DNA of 18,964 bases from JBFFXF01 sp041569895 (GTDB taxonomy: Bacteria > Planctomycetota > UBA8108 > JACQVS01). The stretch covers positions 1 to 18,964 of the forward strand of contig JBFFXF010000136.1 of assembly GCA_041569895.1 (NCBI GenBank), written 5' to 3'. How positions within the stretch are numbered: the stretch's first letter is position 1; each line of letters begins with the position of its first letter. A program made the position numbers and the translations under genes. Shown here piece after piece: positions 1 through 6,268 of this stretch. The notes under the pieces are model-generated. The model was not told the DNA's origin. It saw only the letters and a program-made list of their open reading frames with translations, and ran no database searches.

Positions 1-12
1 CCTCGCCGTCCT

Positions 13-46
13 CTGCGTCAATCTGCGTAATCTGCGTAATCTGCGT
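13..46. repeat. Tandem CTGCGTAAT repeat
   Basis: The word CTGCGT is repeated in tandem: CTGCGTCAAT (13-22), CTGCGTAAT (23-31), CTGCGTAAT (32-40), then a last CTGCGT (41-46). No coding frame uses this stretch. It lies downstream of the 3' end of the minus-strand unit that ends at 153. The rest of 1-119 shows no gene or clear hairpin. The function is unknown. Confidence 0.85.
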
Positions 47-119
47 TCCTCCTCACCTCGGATCGGAGAACGAGAACTCCGAGTGGCTTTGGGGATCGAG
101 GGGGGCCGCGACTTCGGGG

Positions 120-149
120 CCGGGACCGGGACCGGGTCCGGGTCCGGGA
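120..149. repeat. Tandem hexamer repeat CCGGGW
   Basis: Five hexamers stand in a row: CCGGGA, CCGGGA, CCGGGT, CCGGGT, CCGGGA. They begin three bases past the stop codon (153-155, minus strand) of the epimerase gene. Read in the direction of that gene, the words are TCCCGG and ACCCGG. Similar words follow the glycosyltransferase gene that ends at 15136 and lie inside the 3' end of the AsnB-like gene. There is no hairpin plus T-tract typical of an intrinsic terminator. Confidence 0.85.
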
Positions 150-152
150 ACG

Positions 153-1172
153 CTACGCGCCGTGGTACTCCCGGTACCACTTGACGAACTCCCCGATGCC
201 CTTTTCGATCGACGTGCTCGGGGCGTAATCGATTGCGGTGGCGAGGTCGGAGACGTCGGCGCTGGTGGCCGGGACGTCGCCGGGCTGGAGGTCGTGGAAC
301 TTCTTTTCCGCCTTGCGGCCGAGGCACTCCTCGAGGATCTCGATGGCGCGCAGGAGCTCGACCGACTCGTCGTTTCCGATGTTGTAGATGCGAAACGGCG
401 CCGCGCTCGTGCACGGGTCGGGCGTGTCGCCGGACCACTGCGGGTCCGGCTGCGCCGGCTTGAAGAGCACGCGGACGACGCCCTCGACGATGTCGTCGAC
501 GTACGTGAAGCTCCGGCGGTGCTTGCCGTGGTTGAAGACGTCGATCGGCTCTCCCGCGAGGATCTTCCTCGTGAATATGAAGAGCGCCATGTCGGGCCGG
601 CCCCACGGGCCGTAGACGGTGAAGAAGCGCAGGCCGGTGCACGGCACGCCGAAGAGGTGGCTGTAGGTGTGCGCCATCAGCTCGCCCGACCTCTTGGTCA
701 CCGCGTAGAGGCTGAGCGGGTGGTCGACGCCGTCGTGGACCGAGAACGGCATGCGCGTGCTCGCGCCGTAGACGGAGCTGGTCGAGGCGAAGACGAGGTG
801 CGCCAGGTTGTGGCGGCGGCAGCCCTCGAGGATGTTCAGCTGACCCGTGACGTTCGCGTCGACGTAGAGGTGCGGATTGACCAGGGAATGGCGCACGCCG
901 GCCTGCGCGGCGAGGTGCACGACGCGCGTCGGGGCGTGTCGCTCGAACGACTCGGCGACGTGCCCTCGGTCCGCGACGTCGATGCGCTCGAACGTGAAGC
1001 CCTCGAGATCGAAGAGCCTGGCGAGACGCGCCTTCTTCAGCTCCGGATCGTAGTACGCGTTCAGGTTGTCGATCCCGACGACCTGATAGCCGTCCGCCAG
1101 GAGCCTCCGCGAGACGTGGTAGCCGATGAATCCCGCCGCTCCGGTGACCAGGATACGTTCGCGTCCTGCCAT
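153..1172 (-). CDS. NAD-dependent sugar epimerase, UDP-glucuronate 4-epimerase type
   Basis: This 339-residue protein is an extended short-chain dehydrogenase/reductase. It would convert UDP-glucuronate to UDP-galacturonate in the cytoplasm and so supply a uronic acid precursor. Visible features are the NAD-binding GAAGFIG loop (11-17), the SSVYG serine region (132-136), the catalytic YAVTK (Y156, K160), the LRFFTVYGPWGRPDMALF block (181-198), which is typical of the UDP-GlcA 4-epimerase branch, and the FTYVDDIVEGV block (222-232). The length suits the family (about 320-350). Position 221 of the usual R-D-FTY motif is Ser instead of Asp. It is the last gene of the minus-strand unit, 15 bases after the DUF5989-like gene, and starts with ATG. 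A related UDP-sugar 4-epimerase specificity cannot be excluded. Confidence 0.93.
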   Translation of the reverse strand: MAGRERILVTGAAGFIGYHVSRRLLADGYQVVGIDNLNAYYDPELKKARLARLFDLEGFTFERIDVADRGHVAESFERHAPTRVVHLAAQAGVRHSLVNPHLYVDANVTGQLNILEGCRRHNLAHLVFASTSSVYGASTRMPFSVHDGVDHPLSLYAVTKRSGELMAHTYSHLFGVPCTGLRFFTVYGPWGRPDMALFIFTRKILAGEPIDVFNHGKHRRSFTYVDDIVEGVVRVLFKPAQPDPQWSGDTPDPCTSAAPFRIYNIGNDESVELLRAIEILEECLGRKAEKKFHDLQPGDVPATSADVSDLATAIDYAPSTSIEKGIGEFVKWYREYHGA

Positions 1173-1187
1173 GTACCTACCGACGCC

Positions 1188-1397
1188 TCAAAAGAACGGA
1201 TAGATGAACGGAGCCAGCCCGCTGCCGCCGAGCGCCGCGAGAATGCCGAGCAGCAGGAGCACGACGACGATCGGGATCAACCACCACTTCTTGTTGTGGA
1301 CGAGGAAATCGACGAACTCCCGCAGGAACGACGGCGGTCGCTCGTCCGCCTGCCGCTCGAAGTCCCGATCGGACCGCTCGTCTCCCTTCTCGTCCAT
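1188..1397 (-). CDS. DUF5989-like (SxtK-like) small membrane protein
   Basis: This 69-residue protein has a charged, hydrophilic N-terminus (1-25), an FLREFVDFL segment (24-32), a conserved-looking NKKWWLIP (35-42) leading into one strong transmembrane helix (about 41-57), and a C-terminus ending APFIYPFF. The KKWW-LIP plus APFIY pattern matches my memory of DUF5989 proteins, which usually lie beside O-carbamoyltransferases. The saxitoxin cluster has a similarly small protein, SxtK. The start is the ATG at 1397, 20 bases after the stop of the SxtJ-like gene; a longer open frame upstream (to 1799) overlaps that gene and is arginine-rich, so I rejected it. The biochemical role is unknown. A helper or anchor for the carbamoyltransferase is an inference from gene order. 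Confidence 0.8.
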   Translation of the reverse strand: MDEKGDERSDRDFERQADERPPSFLREFVDFLVHNKKWWLIPIVVVLLLLGILAALGGSGLAPFIYPFF

Positions 1398-1417
1398 GAC
1401 CGTTCGCGCCGACCTAT

Positions 1418-1834
1418 TCAGTACTGGTGGAAGTACCTCTCCGACTTCGCCGCCGGCGGTCGCTCTGACCAGTACGTCGTCGCCTCGCGGCTGCGGCGCC
1501 GTGAAAGCGGGTCGTGACCGATCAGCCGCATGAAAAGACCGATCGGCGTGACGACGACGAAGTATACGATGGCGAGGATGACCAGCGACAGGGCCCAGCC
1601 TATCGGAGAGACGAGACAAATCCAGGCCCGATAGATGGCGCGCCGCGACCGGGGGAGCGCGTAGTAGACGGCGCAGACCAGGCCGCCGACCGCCCACGCG
1701 CCGATGGCGAATCGCGGGGCATCGAACCGGAAGTGAGCGATGAGACCGATGATCCCGAAGAACGCCGCGAAGAGGGCGCCGAAGCACGCGAGCTCCCACC
1801 GCGCCGGCTCCTTCCTGATCTCGAACAGCGCCAC
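1418..1834 (-). CDS. SxtJ-like membrane protein
   Basis: This 138-residue protein has hydrophobic segments at about 16-35, 42-60 and 70-101 (the last may be two helices). Its polar C-terminus reads DPLSRR (108-113), then TTYWSERPP (119-127) and YFHQY (134-138); a YW-x-R and terminal YF-x-Q pattern is what I recall of SxtJ family proteins. The start is a GTG at 1832-1834, set by a perfect AGGAGG seven bases upstream (1842-1847 on the plus strand). A longer frame upstream overlaps the carbamoyltransferase and has the wrong composition. It follows the carbamoyltransferase by 17 bases and precedes the DUF5989-like gene by 20, the order of sxtI-sxtJ-sxtK. The family has no established biochemical function. 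Confidence 0.82.
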   Translation of the reverse strand: MALFEIRKEPARWELACFGALFAAFFGIIGLIAHFRFDAPRFAIGAWAVGGLVCAVYYALPRSRRAIYRAWICLVSPIGWALSLVILAIVYFVVVTPIGLFMRLIGHDPLSRRRSREATTYWSERPPAAKSERYFHQY

Positions 1835-1841
1835 GCCGGTG

Positions 1842-1847
1842 CCTCCT
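1842..1847 (-). promoter_or_regulatory. Shine-Dalgarno AGGAGG of the SxtJ-like gene
   Basis: The minus strand reads AGGAGG seven bases before the GTG at 1834. This decides the start of the 138-residue protein over the longer open frame. It lies just after the carbamoyltransferase start-to-stop frame ends (stop 1852-1854), which fits co-translation in one operon. Confidence 0.8.
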
Positions 1848-1851
1848 CTGT

Positions 1852-3693
1852 TTAGTCGAGCGCGAACTGCGCCAGGTGCCTGCTCCGCTCCGCCCGCGCG
1901 TCGGTCGGCGCCTGCTCGGATTTGATCAGCAGCACGTCGCCCATGGCGAGCGCGTCCATGTCCGTCGCCATGAAACAGCGGTAAGCCTCCTCGGGGGTGC
2001 AGACGATCGGCTCCCCGCGCACGTTGAAGCTCGTGTTGATGATCACCGGACAGCCGGTGCGCTCCTCGAAACGCTCGAGGAGAAGGCGGAAGAGCCCGTG
2101 CCGCTCGCGATCGACCGTCTGCACGCGCGCGGAGCAATCGACGTGCGTCACGGCCGGGATCACGGAGCGCTCGACGGCGAGCTTGTCGAGGCCTCGTACG
2201 CCGTCACTCCTGGCCGCGGCGGCGGTCCGCTTCTCGGCACGGACCGGCGCGACGAGCAGCATGTAGGGGCTCTCGTCGCCCTCACGGAGCTCGAAGAACT
2301 CCGCCGCTCGCTCGCAGAGCACCGCGGGCGCGAACGGGCGGAACGATTCCCGGAACTTGATCTTCTGGTTGATCAGCGACTGCATGCGTGCGCTGCGCGC
2401 GTCGCCGAGGATGCTCCGGCTGCCGAGCGCGCGCGGCCCGAACTCCATCGGACCCTGCACCCAGCCGACCACCTTGCCGTCGGCGATCTGCGCCGCGACC
2501 GTGTCGCAGAGCTCCTCCGGGCGCTCGAAGACCTCGTAGCGCGCGTCGAGCCGGTCGAGCGACGCGCGGATGGCGTCCGGACCGAAGCTCGGTCCGAGCA
2601 GCGAGCCGCGCTGCGCGTCGCCGGGACGGACGCGGCGCTCGCGGCCGAGCAACTGGTGCCAGATGAAGAGCGCCACGCCGAGCGCGCCGCCGGCGTCGCC
2701 CGCCGCGGGCTGGATCCAGATCCTGTCGAACGGGCCCTCGCGCAGGATGCGACCGTTGCCGACGCAGTTCAGCGCAACGCCGCCGGCGAGGCAGAGATCG
2801 CGCATGCCGGTGCGCTCGTGGACGTGGCGGGCCGCGCGCAGCATCACCTCCTCGGTGACCGCCTGCGCCGACGCGGCGACGTCCATGTCGAGCTGCCGCA
2901 GCGGCGTCCCCGGCTTCCGCGGTGGCCCGCCGAGCAGCCGGTGCAGCCTTCGCGAGGTCATCGTCAGGCCCTGGCAGTAGTTGAAGTACGACATGTCGAG
3001 GCGGAACGAGCCGTCCTCCTTGATGTCGATGACTCTCTCGCGGATGGCGTCGGCGTACCTCGGCTCGCCGTAGGGCGCGAGCCCCATCAGCTTGTACTCG
3101 CCCGAGTTCACCCGGAAGCCGGTGTAGTAGGTGAAGGCCGAGTAGAGCAGCCCGAGCGAGTGCGGAAAGCGGATCTCGTGCGACAGCTCGATGCGGTTGC
3201 CGCGGCCGACGCCGAACGTCGTCGTCGCCCACTCGCCGACGCCGTCGAGCGTCAGGATCGCGGCCTCCTCGAACGGCGACGGGAAGAAGGCGCTCGCCGC
3301 GTGCGACTCGTGGTGCTCCGCGAAGACGATGCGCCGCGTGTACCGTCCGTCGAGGCCGCGCCTGATCTCGCGCGGGAGGTGGAGCTTCTGTCTCGACCAG
3401 AGCGGGATCGCCCTGGCGAACGAGCGGAACCCCGCGGGAGCGTAGGCCAGGTAGGTCTCGAGCAGCCGCTCGAACTTCAGCAGCGGCTTGTCGTAGAAGC
3501 CGACGAAGTCGAGGTCGCCGGCGTCGAGCCCGGCCTGCTCGAGGCACGACCGCACGGCGTGCTCCGGAAAGCGGCTGTCGTGCTTGCGCCGCGTGAACCG
3601 CTCCTCCTGCGCAGCCGCGACCACCTCTCCATCGACGACGAGCGCCGCCGCGGAGTCGTGGTAGTAGGCCGAGACGCCGAGAATCGCGGTCAA
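1852..3693 (-). CDS. O-carbamoyltransferase, NodU/CmcH/TobZ family
   Basis: This 613-residue enzyme should transfer a carbamoyl group from carbamoyl phosphate, via ATP-dependent carbamoyl adenylate, to a hydroxyl group, here probably on a sugar. The N-terminal Kae1-like domain shows ILGVSAYYHDSAAAL (4-18), EERFTRRKHDSRFP (30-43), the metal-site EHHESHAAS (126-134), LDGVGEW (149-155), GEYKLMGLAPYG (198-209) and LAGGVALNC (302-310). The C-terminal domain shows EFGPRALGSRSIL (417-429), FRESFRPFAP (447-456) and INTSFN (552-557). Family members usually begin at M-x-ILGISAYYHD, which favours the TTG at 3693. It has AGGAG nine bases upstream, whereas the GTG at 3738 (15 residues longer) has none. 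Its neighbours are the Wzz-like gene upstream and the SxtJ-like gene 17 bases downstream. The acceptor sugar is not known. Confidence 0.92.
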   Translation of the reverse strand: MTAILGVSAYYHDSAAALVVDGEVVAAAQEERFTRRKHDSRFPEHAVRSCLEQAGLDAGDLDFVGFYDKPLLKFERLLETYLAYAPAGFRSFARAIPLWSRQKLHLPREIRRGLDGRYTRRIVFAEHHESHAASAFFPSPFEEAAILTLDGVGEWATTTFGVGRGNRIELSHEIRFPHSLGLLYSAFTYYTGFRVNSGEYKLMGLAPYGEPRYADAIRERVIDIKEDGSFRLDMSYFNYCQGLTMTSRRLHRLLGGPPRKPGTPLRQLDMDVAASAQAVTEEVMLRAARHVHERTGMRDLCLAGGVALNCVGNGRILREGPFDRIWIQPAAGDAGGALGVALFIWHQLLGRERRVRPGDAQRGSLLGPSFGPDAIRASLDRLDARYEVFERPEELCDTVAAQIADGKVVGWVQGPMEFGPRALGSRSILGDARSARMQSLINQKIKFRESFRPFAPAVLCERAAEFFELREGDESPYMLLVAPVRAEKRTAAAARSDGVRGLDKLAVERSVIPAVTHVDCSARVQTVDRERHGLFRLLLERFEERTGCPVIINTSFNVRGEPIVCTPEEAYRCFMATDMDALAMGDVLLIKSEQAPTDARAERSRHLAQFALD

Positions 3694-3702
3694 GGGTGCG
3701 GG

Positions 3703-3707
3703 CTCCT
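3703..3707 (-). promoter_or_regulatory. Shine-Dalgarno AGGAG supporting a TTG start
   Basis: The minus strand reads AGGAG nine bases before the TTG at 3691-3693. It supports a carbamoyltransferase start at the usual family position rather than at the GTG at 3738, which lacks a Shine-Dalgarno sequence. Confidence 0.55.
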
Positions 3708-3809
3708 GGCGCGGGAGCGCCGTGAGGAGTGACGACACGTGATGCCGGTTGCCAGATCGATTCTACCGGCGGCCGCGAACCGGTCAATCGCACGGCGTCC
3801 GGCCGCGCG

Positions 3810-5108
3810 TCAGGTGGCGTGCGAATGCTGCTTGAGCGCCGCCCACTGCCTGCGGAGGTGCGACGCGTAGCTCGCCGCGAGCGCCGCGAGGATGCCGAGG
3901 AAGACGCTCGCGACGCCGACGGTGAGCATGCTCTTGCGGATCGCCGGCCGCGACTTCCTGGCCGCGGGAACTGCCGCGTCGAGCACCTGCACGCTCGGCA
4001 GGTCGATCACCTCGGCGATCTTCGCCTCCTCGAGCTGCTGCGTCAGGAGCGTGTAGACCGCGCCCTGGATGACCACCTCGCGCTGCAGCCGCTCGAGCTC
4101 GAGGCGGATGTCCGGATACTCCGCGAAGGGAACGTGCACCGTGTCGACCGGCTCCGGGCGATCGAGTCTCTCGACCACCGGCGCGAGCATGGCGCCGGAG
4201 TCCGGCGAGGTGACACCGAACTGCATCGCCGCGAGCTGCTTCCGCAGCTCGGCCAGCTCCTTCTTCAACTGGCGCACCCTCGGGTTCTCGTCGGTGGCGT
4301 AGAGCCGCGTGCTCTCGAGGCTCACCTGCGTGGCGATGATCTGCGCCTGGATCCGCGTCGCCGCATCCATGATGCCCCGCGCCTGCTCGGTCAGCGCGAA
4401 CGCGCCGTGCGTCTTCTGGAAGTCCTTCAGCGCCTCCTCGGCGTCCTTCAGTCTGGTCAGCGTGTCGCGGAGGCGTTTCTCGATGAACTCGCGCTTCCTC
4501 GCCGCGTTGACGTTGCCGAAGGTGCGCAGTTGACGGTCGAGCTCGGCGACGTAGAAGTTCGCGAGGCGCGCGGCGAGCTGCGGGTCGGTCTCGCCGACCG
4601 TGATGCCCACGACGCCCTCCTTCGACACCGACACCACGACCGAGCCGCGCAATCGTCTCAGCGCGTCCTCGATGTGGCCGGTCTGGTAGCGCTCCTCGAG
4701 ATCGAAGCGCTCGATCGTCGCCTCGCCGACGGTGCGGCTGTTGAGGATGCTCACGAAGAGGTCGACGTCCGGCGAGAACGACGGGATCGACAGGCCCGAA
4801 CCGGCCAGTCCGGGCACCGACTGGATGACGCCGCCGGCCTTGAACATCGACAGGAACCCACCGCCTGCCCCGCCGGACTTGGTGATGATGGTGGTCGTCG
4901 ACTCGAAGATCTTCGGCTGCATCAGGCAGTAGACCATCGTGCAGACGACCGCCGCGAACGAGAAGGACGCGATGGCGTAGCGCCTCTCCCAGACGATCTG
5001 GACGCACTGGAGGAAGGTGATCTCGTCGCGACGCAGCGAGAGCTCGTCCGGCGGCGCCGCGTCGGCGAGGCGGCGATGGTCCTCTTCGTTTCCCTTCACA
5101 GCGCTCAA
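3810..5108 (-). CDS. Wzz-like polysaccharide chain-length / co-polymerase protein
   Basis: This 432-residue inner-membrane protein should control polysaccharide chain length. It has the two-helix topology of the Wzz/GumC class: TM1 at about 44-63, a long periplasmic part, and TM2 at about 394-415 preceded by a proline-containing stretch (VPAARKSRP, 380-388). The periplasmic part has a glycine-rich stretch (79-110), helical coiled-coil-like segments (200-230 and 272-296) and a segment rich in Leu and Glu (333-366). No Walker A motif or tyrosine cluster follows TM2, so it is not a fused autokinase. The start is unclear: TTG at 5108 or GTG at 5099, both without a good Shine-Dalgarno. It is the first gene of the minus-strand unit, so its promoter should lie in the divergent region above 5108. 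Confidence 0.85.
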   Translation of the reverse strand: MSAVKGNEEDHRRLADAAPPDELSLRRDEITFLQCVQIVWERRYAIASFSFAAVVCTMVYCLMQPKIFESTTTIITKSGGAGGGFLSMFKAGGVIQSVPGLAGSGLSIPSFSPDVDLFVSILNSRTVGEATIERFDLEERYQTGHIEDALRRLRGSVVVSVSKEGVVGITVGETDPQLAARLANFYVAELDRQLRTFGNVNAARKREFIEKRLRDTLTRLKDAEEALKDFQKTHGAFALTEQARGIMDAATRIQAQIIATQVSLESTRLYATDENPRVRQLKKELAELRKQLAAMQFGVTSPDSGAMLAPVVERLDRPEPVDTVHVPFAEYPDIRLELERLQREVVIQGAVYTLLTQQLEEAKIAEVIDLPSVQVLDAAVPAARKSRPAIRKSMLTVGVASVFLGILAALAASYASHLRRQWAALKQHSHAT

Positions 5109-5341
5109 AATAGCCGCCGCGGTGCGTGAAATCCACGATCAAAACGACCGATAAGCAGAAGCCCTGCCCGGCCGCGCCGGGGCGCGGATTGTTGTTCCTC
5201 CGAACCGTCTCTTCTGGTATTCATGAGCGCAGTCGGTGGAACGGGACGAGCGTTCCCGGAAGAGAAACCCGACGGAAACGCCGGCAGGGAAGCCGGCAGA
5301 GAAGAAGTCGAAGGGGTCCGGCCGCGGCCCGGACGAGAAGA
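5109..5341. promoter_or_regulatory. Divergent intergenic region, likely holding both promoters
   Basis: This 233-base gap separates the first genes of two diverging units, so promoters for both should lie here. The stretch is less GC-rich around 5125-5160 and 5188-5225. On the plus strand TGGTATTCA (5215-5223) looks like an extended -10 element, but no -35 stands at the usual distance. A short open frame (5223-5345) and a 12-base direct repeat (5280-5303) fill the right half. No operator was recognised. The assignment rests mostly on gene layout. Confidence 0.4.
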
Positions 5342-5345
5342 GTGA
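5223..5345 (+). CDS. Possible 40-residue leader ORF overlapping the methyltransferase start
   Basis: An ATG at 5223 opens a 40-codon frame whose TGA (5343-5345) overlaps the GTG start of the methyltransferase in a GTGA junction, as most later junctions in this unit do. The product would be acidic and rich in Gly, Glu and Arg, with no recognised domain or membrane segment. Against it: the codons (AGA, CGA, GGA, GAA) differ from the neighbours' C/G-ending preference, there is no clear Shine-Dalgarno, and part of it is a direct repeat. It may be a leader frame that couples translation, or chance. Confidence 0.2.
   Translation: MSAVGGTGRAFPEEKPDGNAGREAGREEVEGVRPRPGREE
5280..5303. repeat. 12-base direct repeat in the divergent region
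   Basis: GCCGGCAGGGAA (5280-5291) is followed at once by GCCGGCAGAGAA (5292-5303), with one mismatch. It lies between the possible promoter and the methyltransferase start. A tandem slippage product or a binding site are both possible; nothing in the sequence decides. Confidence 0.6.
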
Positions 5346-6268
5346 CGACCGAGCGCGCCGCTCTCGCCCGTCGCGTGAAGCGATACAACCGTCTCTACCA
5401 CGAGACGGAATCCGCCCTCTACGACGGCATCCACCCCGAGATCCTCGAATACGAGCGGCAGACCTGGCGCGGCCTCACCGAGCGGATCCGCGGCGCCCTC
5501 GTCTCCCGCGCGCCGAGATGCCTCGATGCGGGCTCCGGATCGGGCTTCATCCCGCGCATCGTCTCCGAGAGCGTTCCGGGATCGCGCTGGGCGTGCGTCG
5601 ACATCTCGCCCGCGATGCTGCGGCGCTCGAGGGAGCTGGTCGCCGGACGCGCCCGCGCCGACCACGTCGTCGCGGACTGCGAGAACCTGCCGTTCGGGGC
5701 CTCGGTCTTCGACCTCGTGACGGTCAACTCGGTGCTGCACCATTTGCCGGACGCCGGCCGCTTCCTTGCGGAGTGCCACCGCGTGCTGCGACCGGATGGC
5801 GTGCTGGTGATCGCCCACGAGCCGAATCGCCGACATTATCGGAACACTGTTCTCTTTCTCTCCGGCCGGATCCTGGCGCGCGCGCGTCGACTCGGGCGCG
5901 GGCGCAGGCGTGGACCGGAGGCAGGTGACGGGGTGGCCCGGGGCAAGCAGCGGTTCCGGTCGCTGCTCGAGGAGCGCCTTCGCCGGGAGGGGCTCGAGGC
6001 GTCCTACGAGGAGGTCTCGCGACTCGTCGACCTGCACTCGCCGACCGCCGGCGGTCGGATCGACCGGGATCGCGGCTTCCGTCCCGAGGAGCTCCTTCGC
6101 GGGGATCGCTGGAGCCGCATCGAGACGCGCACGTACGCGCACCTCGGCAAGCTCTCGCTGGCGCCAGGCGGGCGCGGGGTTCCCCTTGTCGAGAGACTGC
6201 TCGAGAGGCTGCTGACCCGCGTCTTCCCCGAGGACGGCTCGCTCTTCTGGCTGGTCGCGAGGAAGTGA
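5342..6268 (+). CDS. Class I SAM-dependent methyltransferase
   Basis: This protein of about 308 residues should methylate a sugar or precursor using S-adenosylmethionine in the cytoplasm. It shows motif I LDAGSGSGF (61-69), a second strand with VDISPAML (86-93), an ADCENLPF stretch (111-118), the VLHHLPD motif (131-137) and HRVLRPDGVLVIAHEPN (146-162), followed by an arginine-rich stretch and a C-terminal extension of about 120 residues that is not part of the basic fold. I chose the GTG at 5342 because the upstream part of the open frame is arginine-rich and non-homologous-looking; a GTG at 5375 is also possible. It is the first clear gene of the plus-strand unit, and its TGA overlaps the next GTG. 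Regiospecificity cannot be read from sequence. Confidence 0.85.
   Translation: MTTERAALARRVKRYNRLYHETESALYDGIHPEILEYERQTWRGLTERIRGALVSRAPRCLDAGSGSGFIPRIVSESVPGSRWACVDISPAMLRRSRELVAGRARADHVVADCENLPFGASVFDLVTVNSVLHHLPDAGRFLAECHRVLRPDGVLVIAHEPNRRHYRNTVLFLSGRILARARRLGRGRRRGPEAGDGVARGKQRFRSLLEERLRREGLEASYEEVSRLVDLHSPTAGGRIDRDRGFRPEELLRGDRWSRIETRTYAHLGKLSLAPGGRGVPLVERLLERLLTRVFPEDGSLFWLVARK

Noticed and set aside
162..1517. Long plus-strand open frame opposite the epimerase and small membrane genes
   Set aside because: Rich in Arg, Asp, Glu and Val without domain motifs; it crosses three recognised minus-strand genes. It is an antisense frame of GC-rich DNA.
1876..3732. 618-codon plus-strand frame opposite the carbamoyltransferase
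   Set aside because: The minus-strand frame shows all carbamoyltransferase motifs in order; the plus frame has none and is low in hydrophobic core residues.
3739..3809. Separate promoter or small gene between the Wzz-like and carbamoyltransferase genes
   Set aside because: Only a 6-base inverted repeat (CCGGTT...AACCGG) with a long loop is visible; no -10/-35 pair and no open frame with a ribosome site.
3729..5129. 466-codon plus-strand frame opposite the Wzz-like gene
   Set aside because: The minus frame has two transmembrane segments and Wzz-like layout; the plus frame is Arg/Leu/Asp-rich with no motif.
5126..5341. N-terminal extension of the first methyltransferase from ATG 5126
   Set aside because: The 72 extra residues are Arg-rich and unlike the fold, and the GTG at 5342 fits the domain start better.
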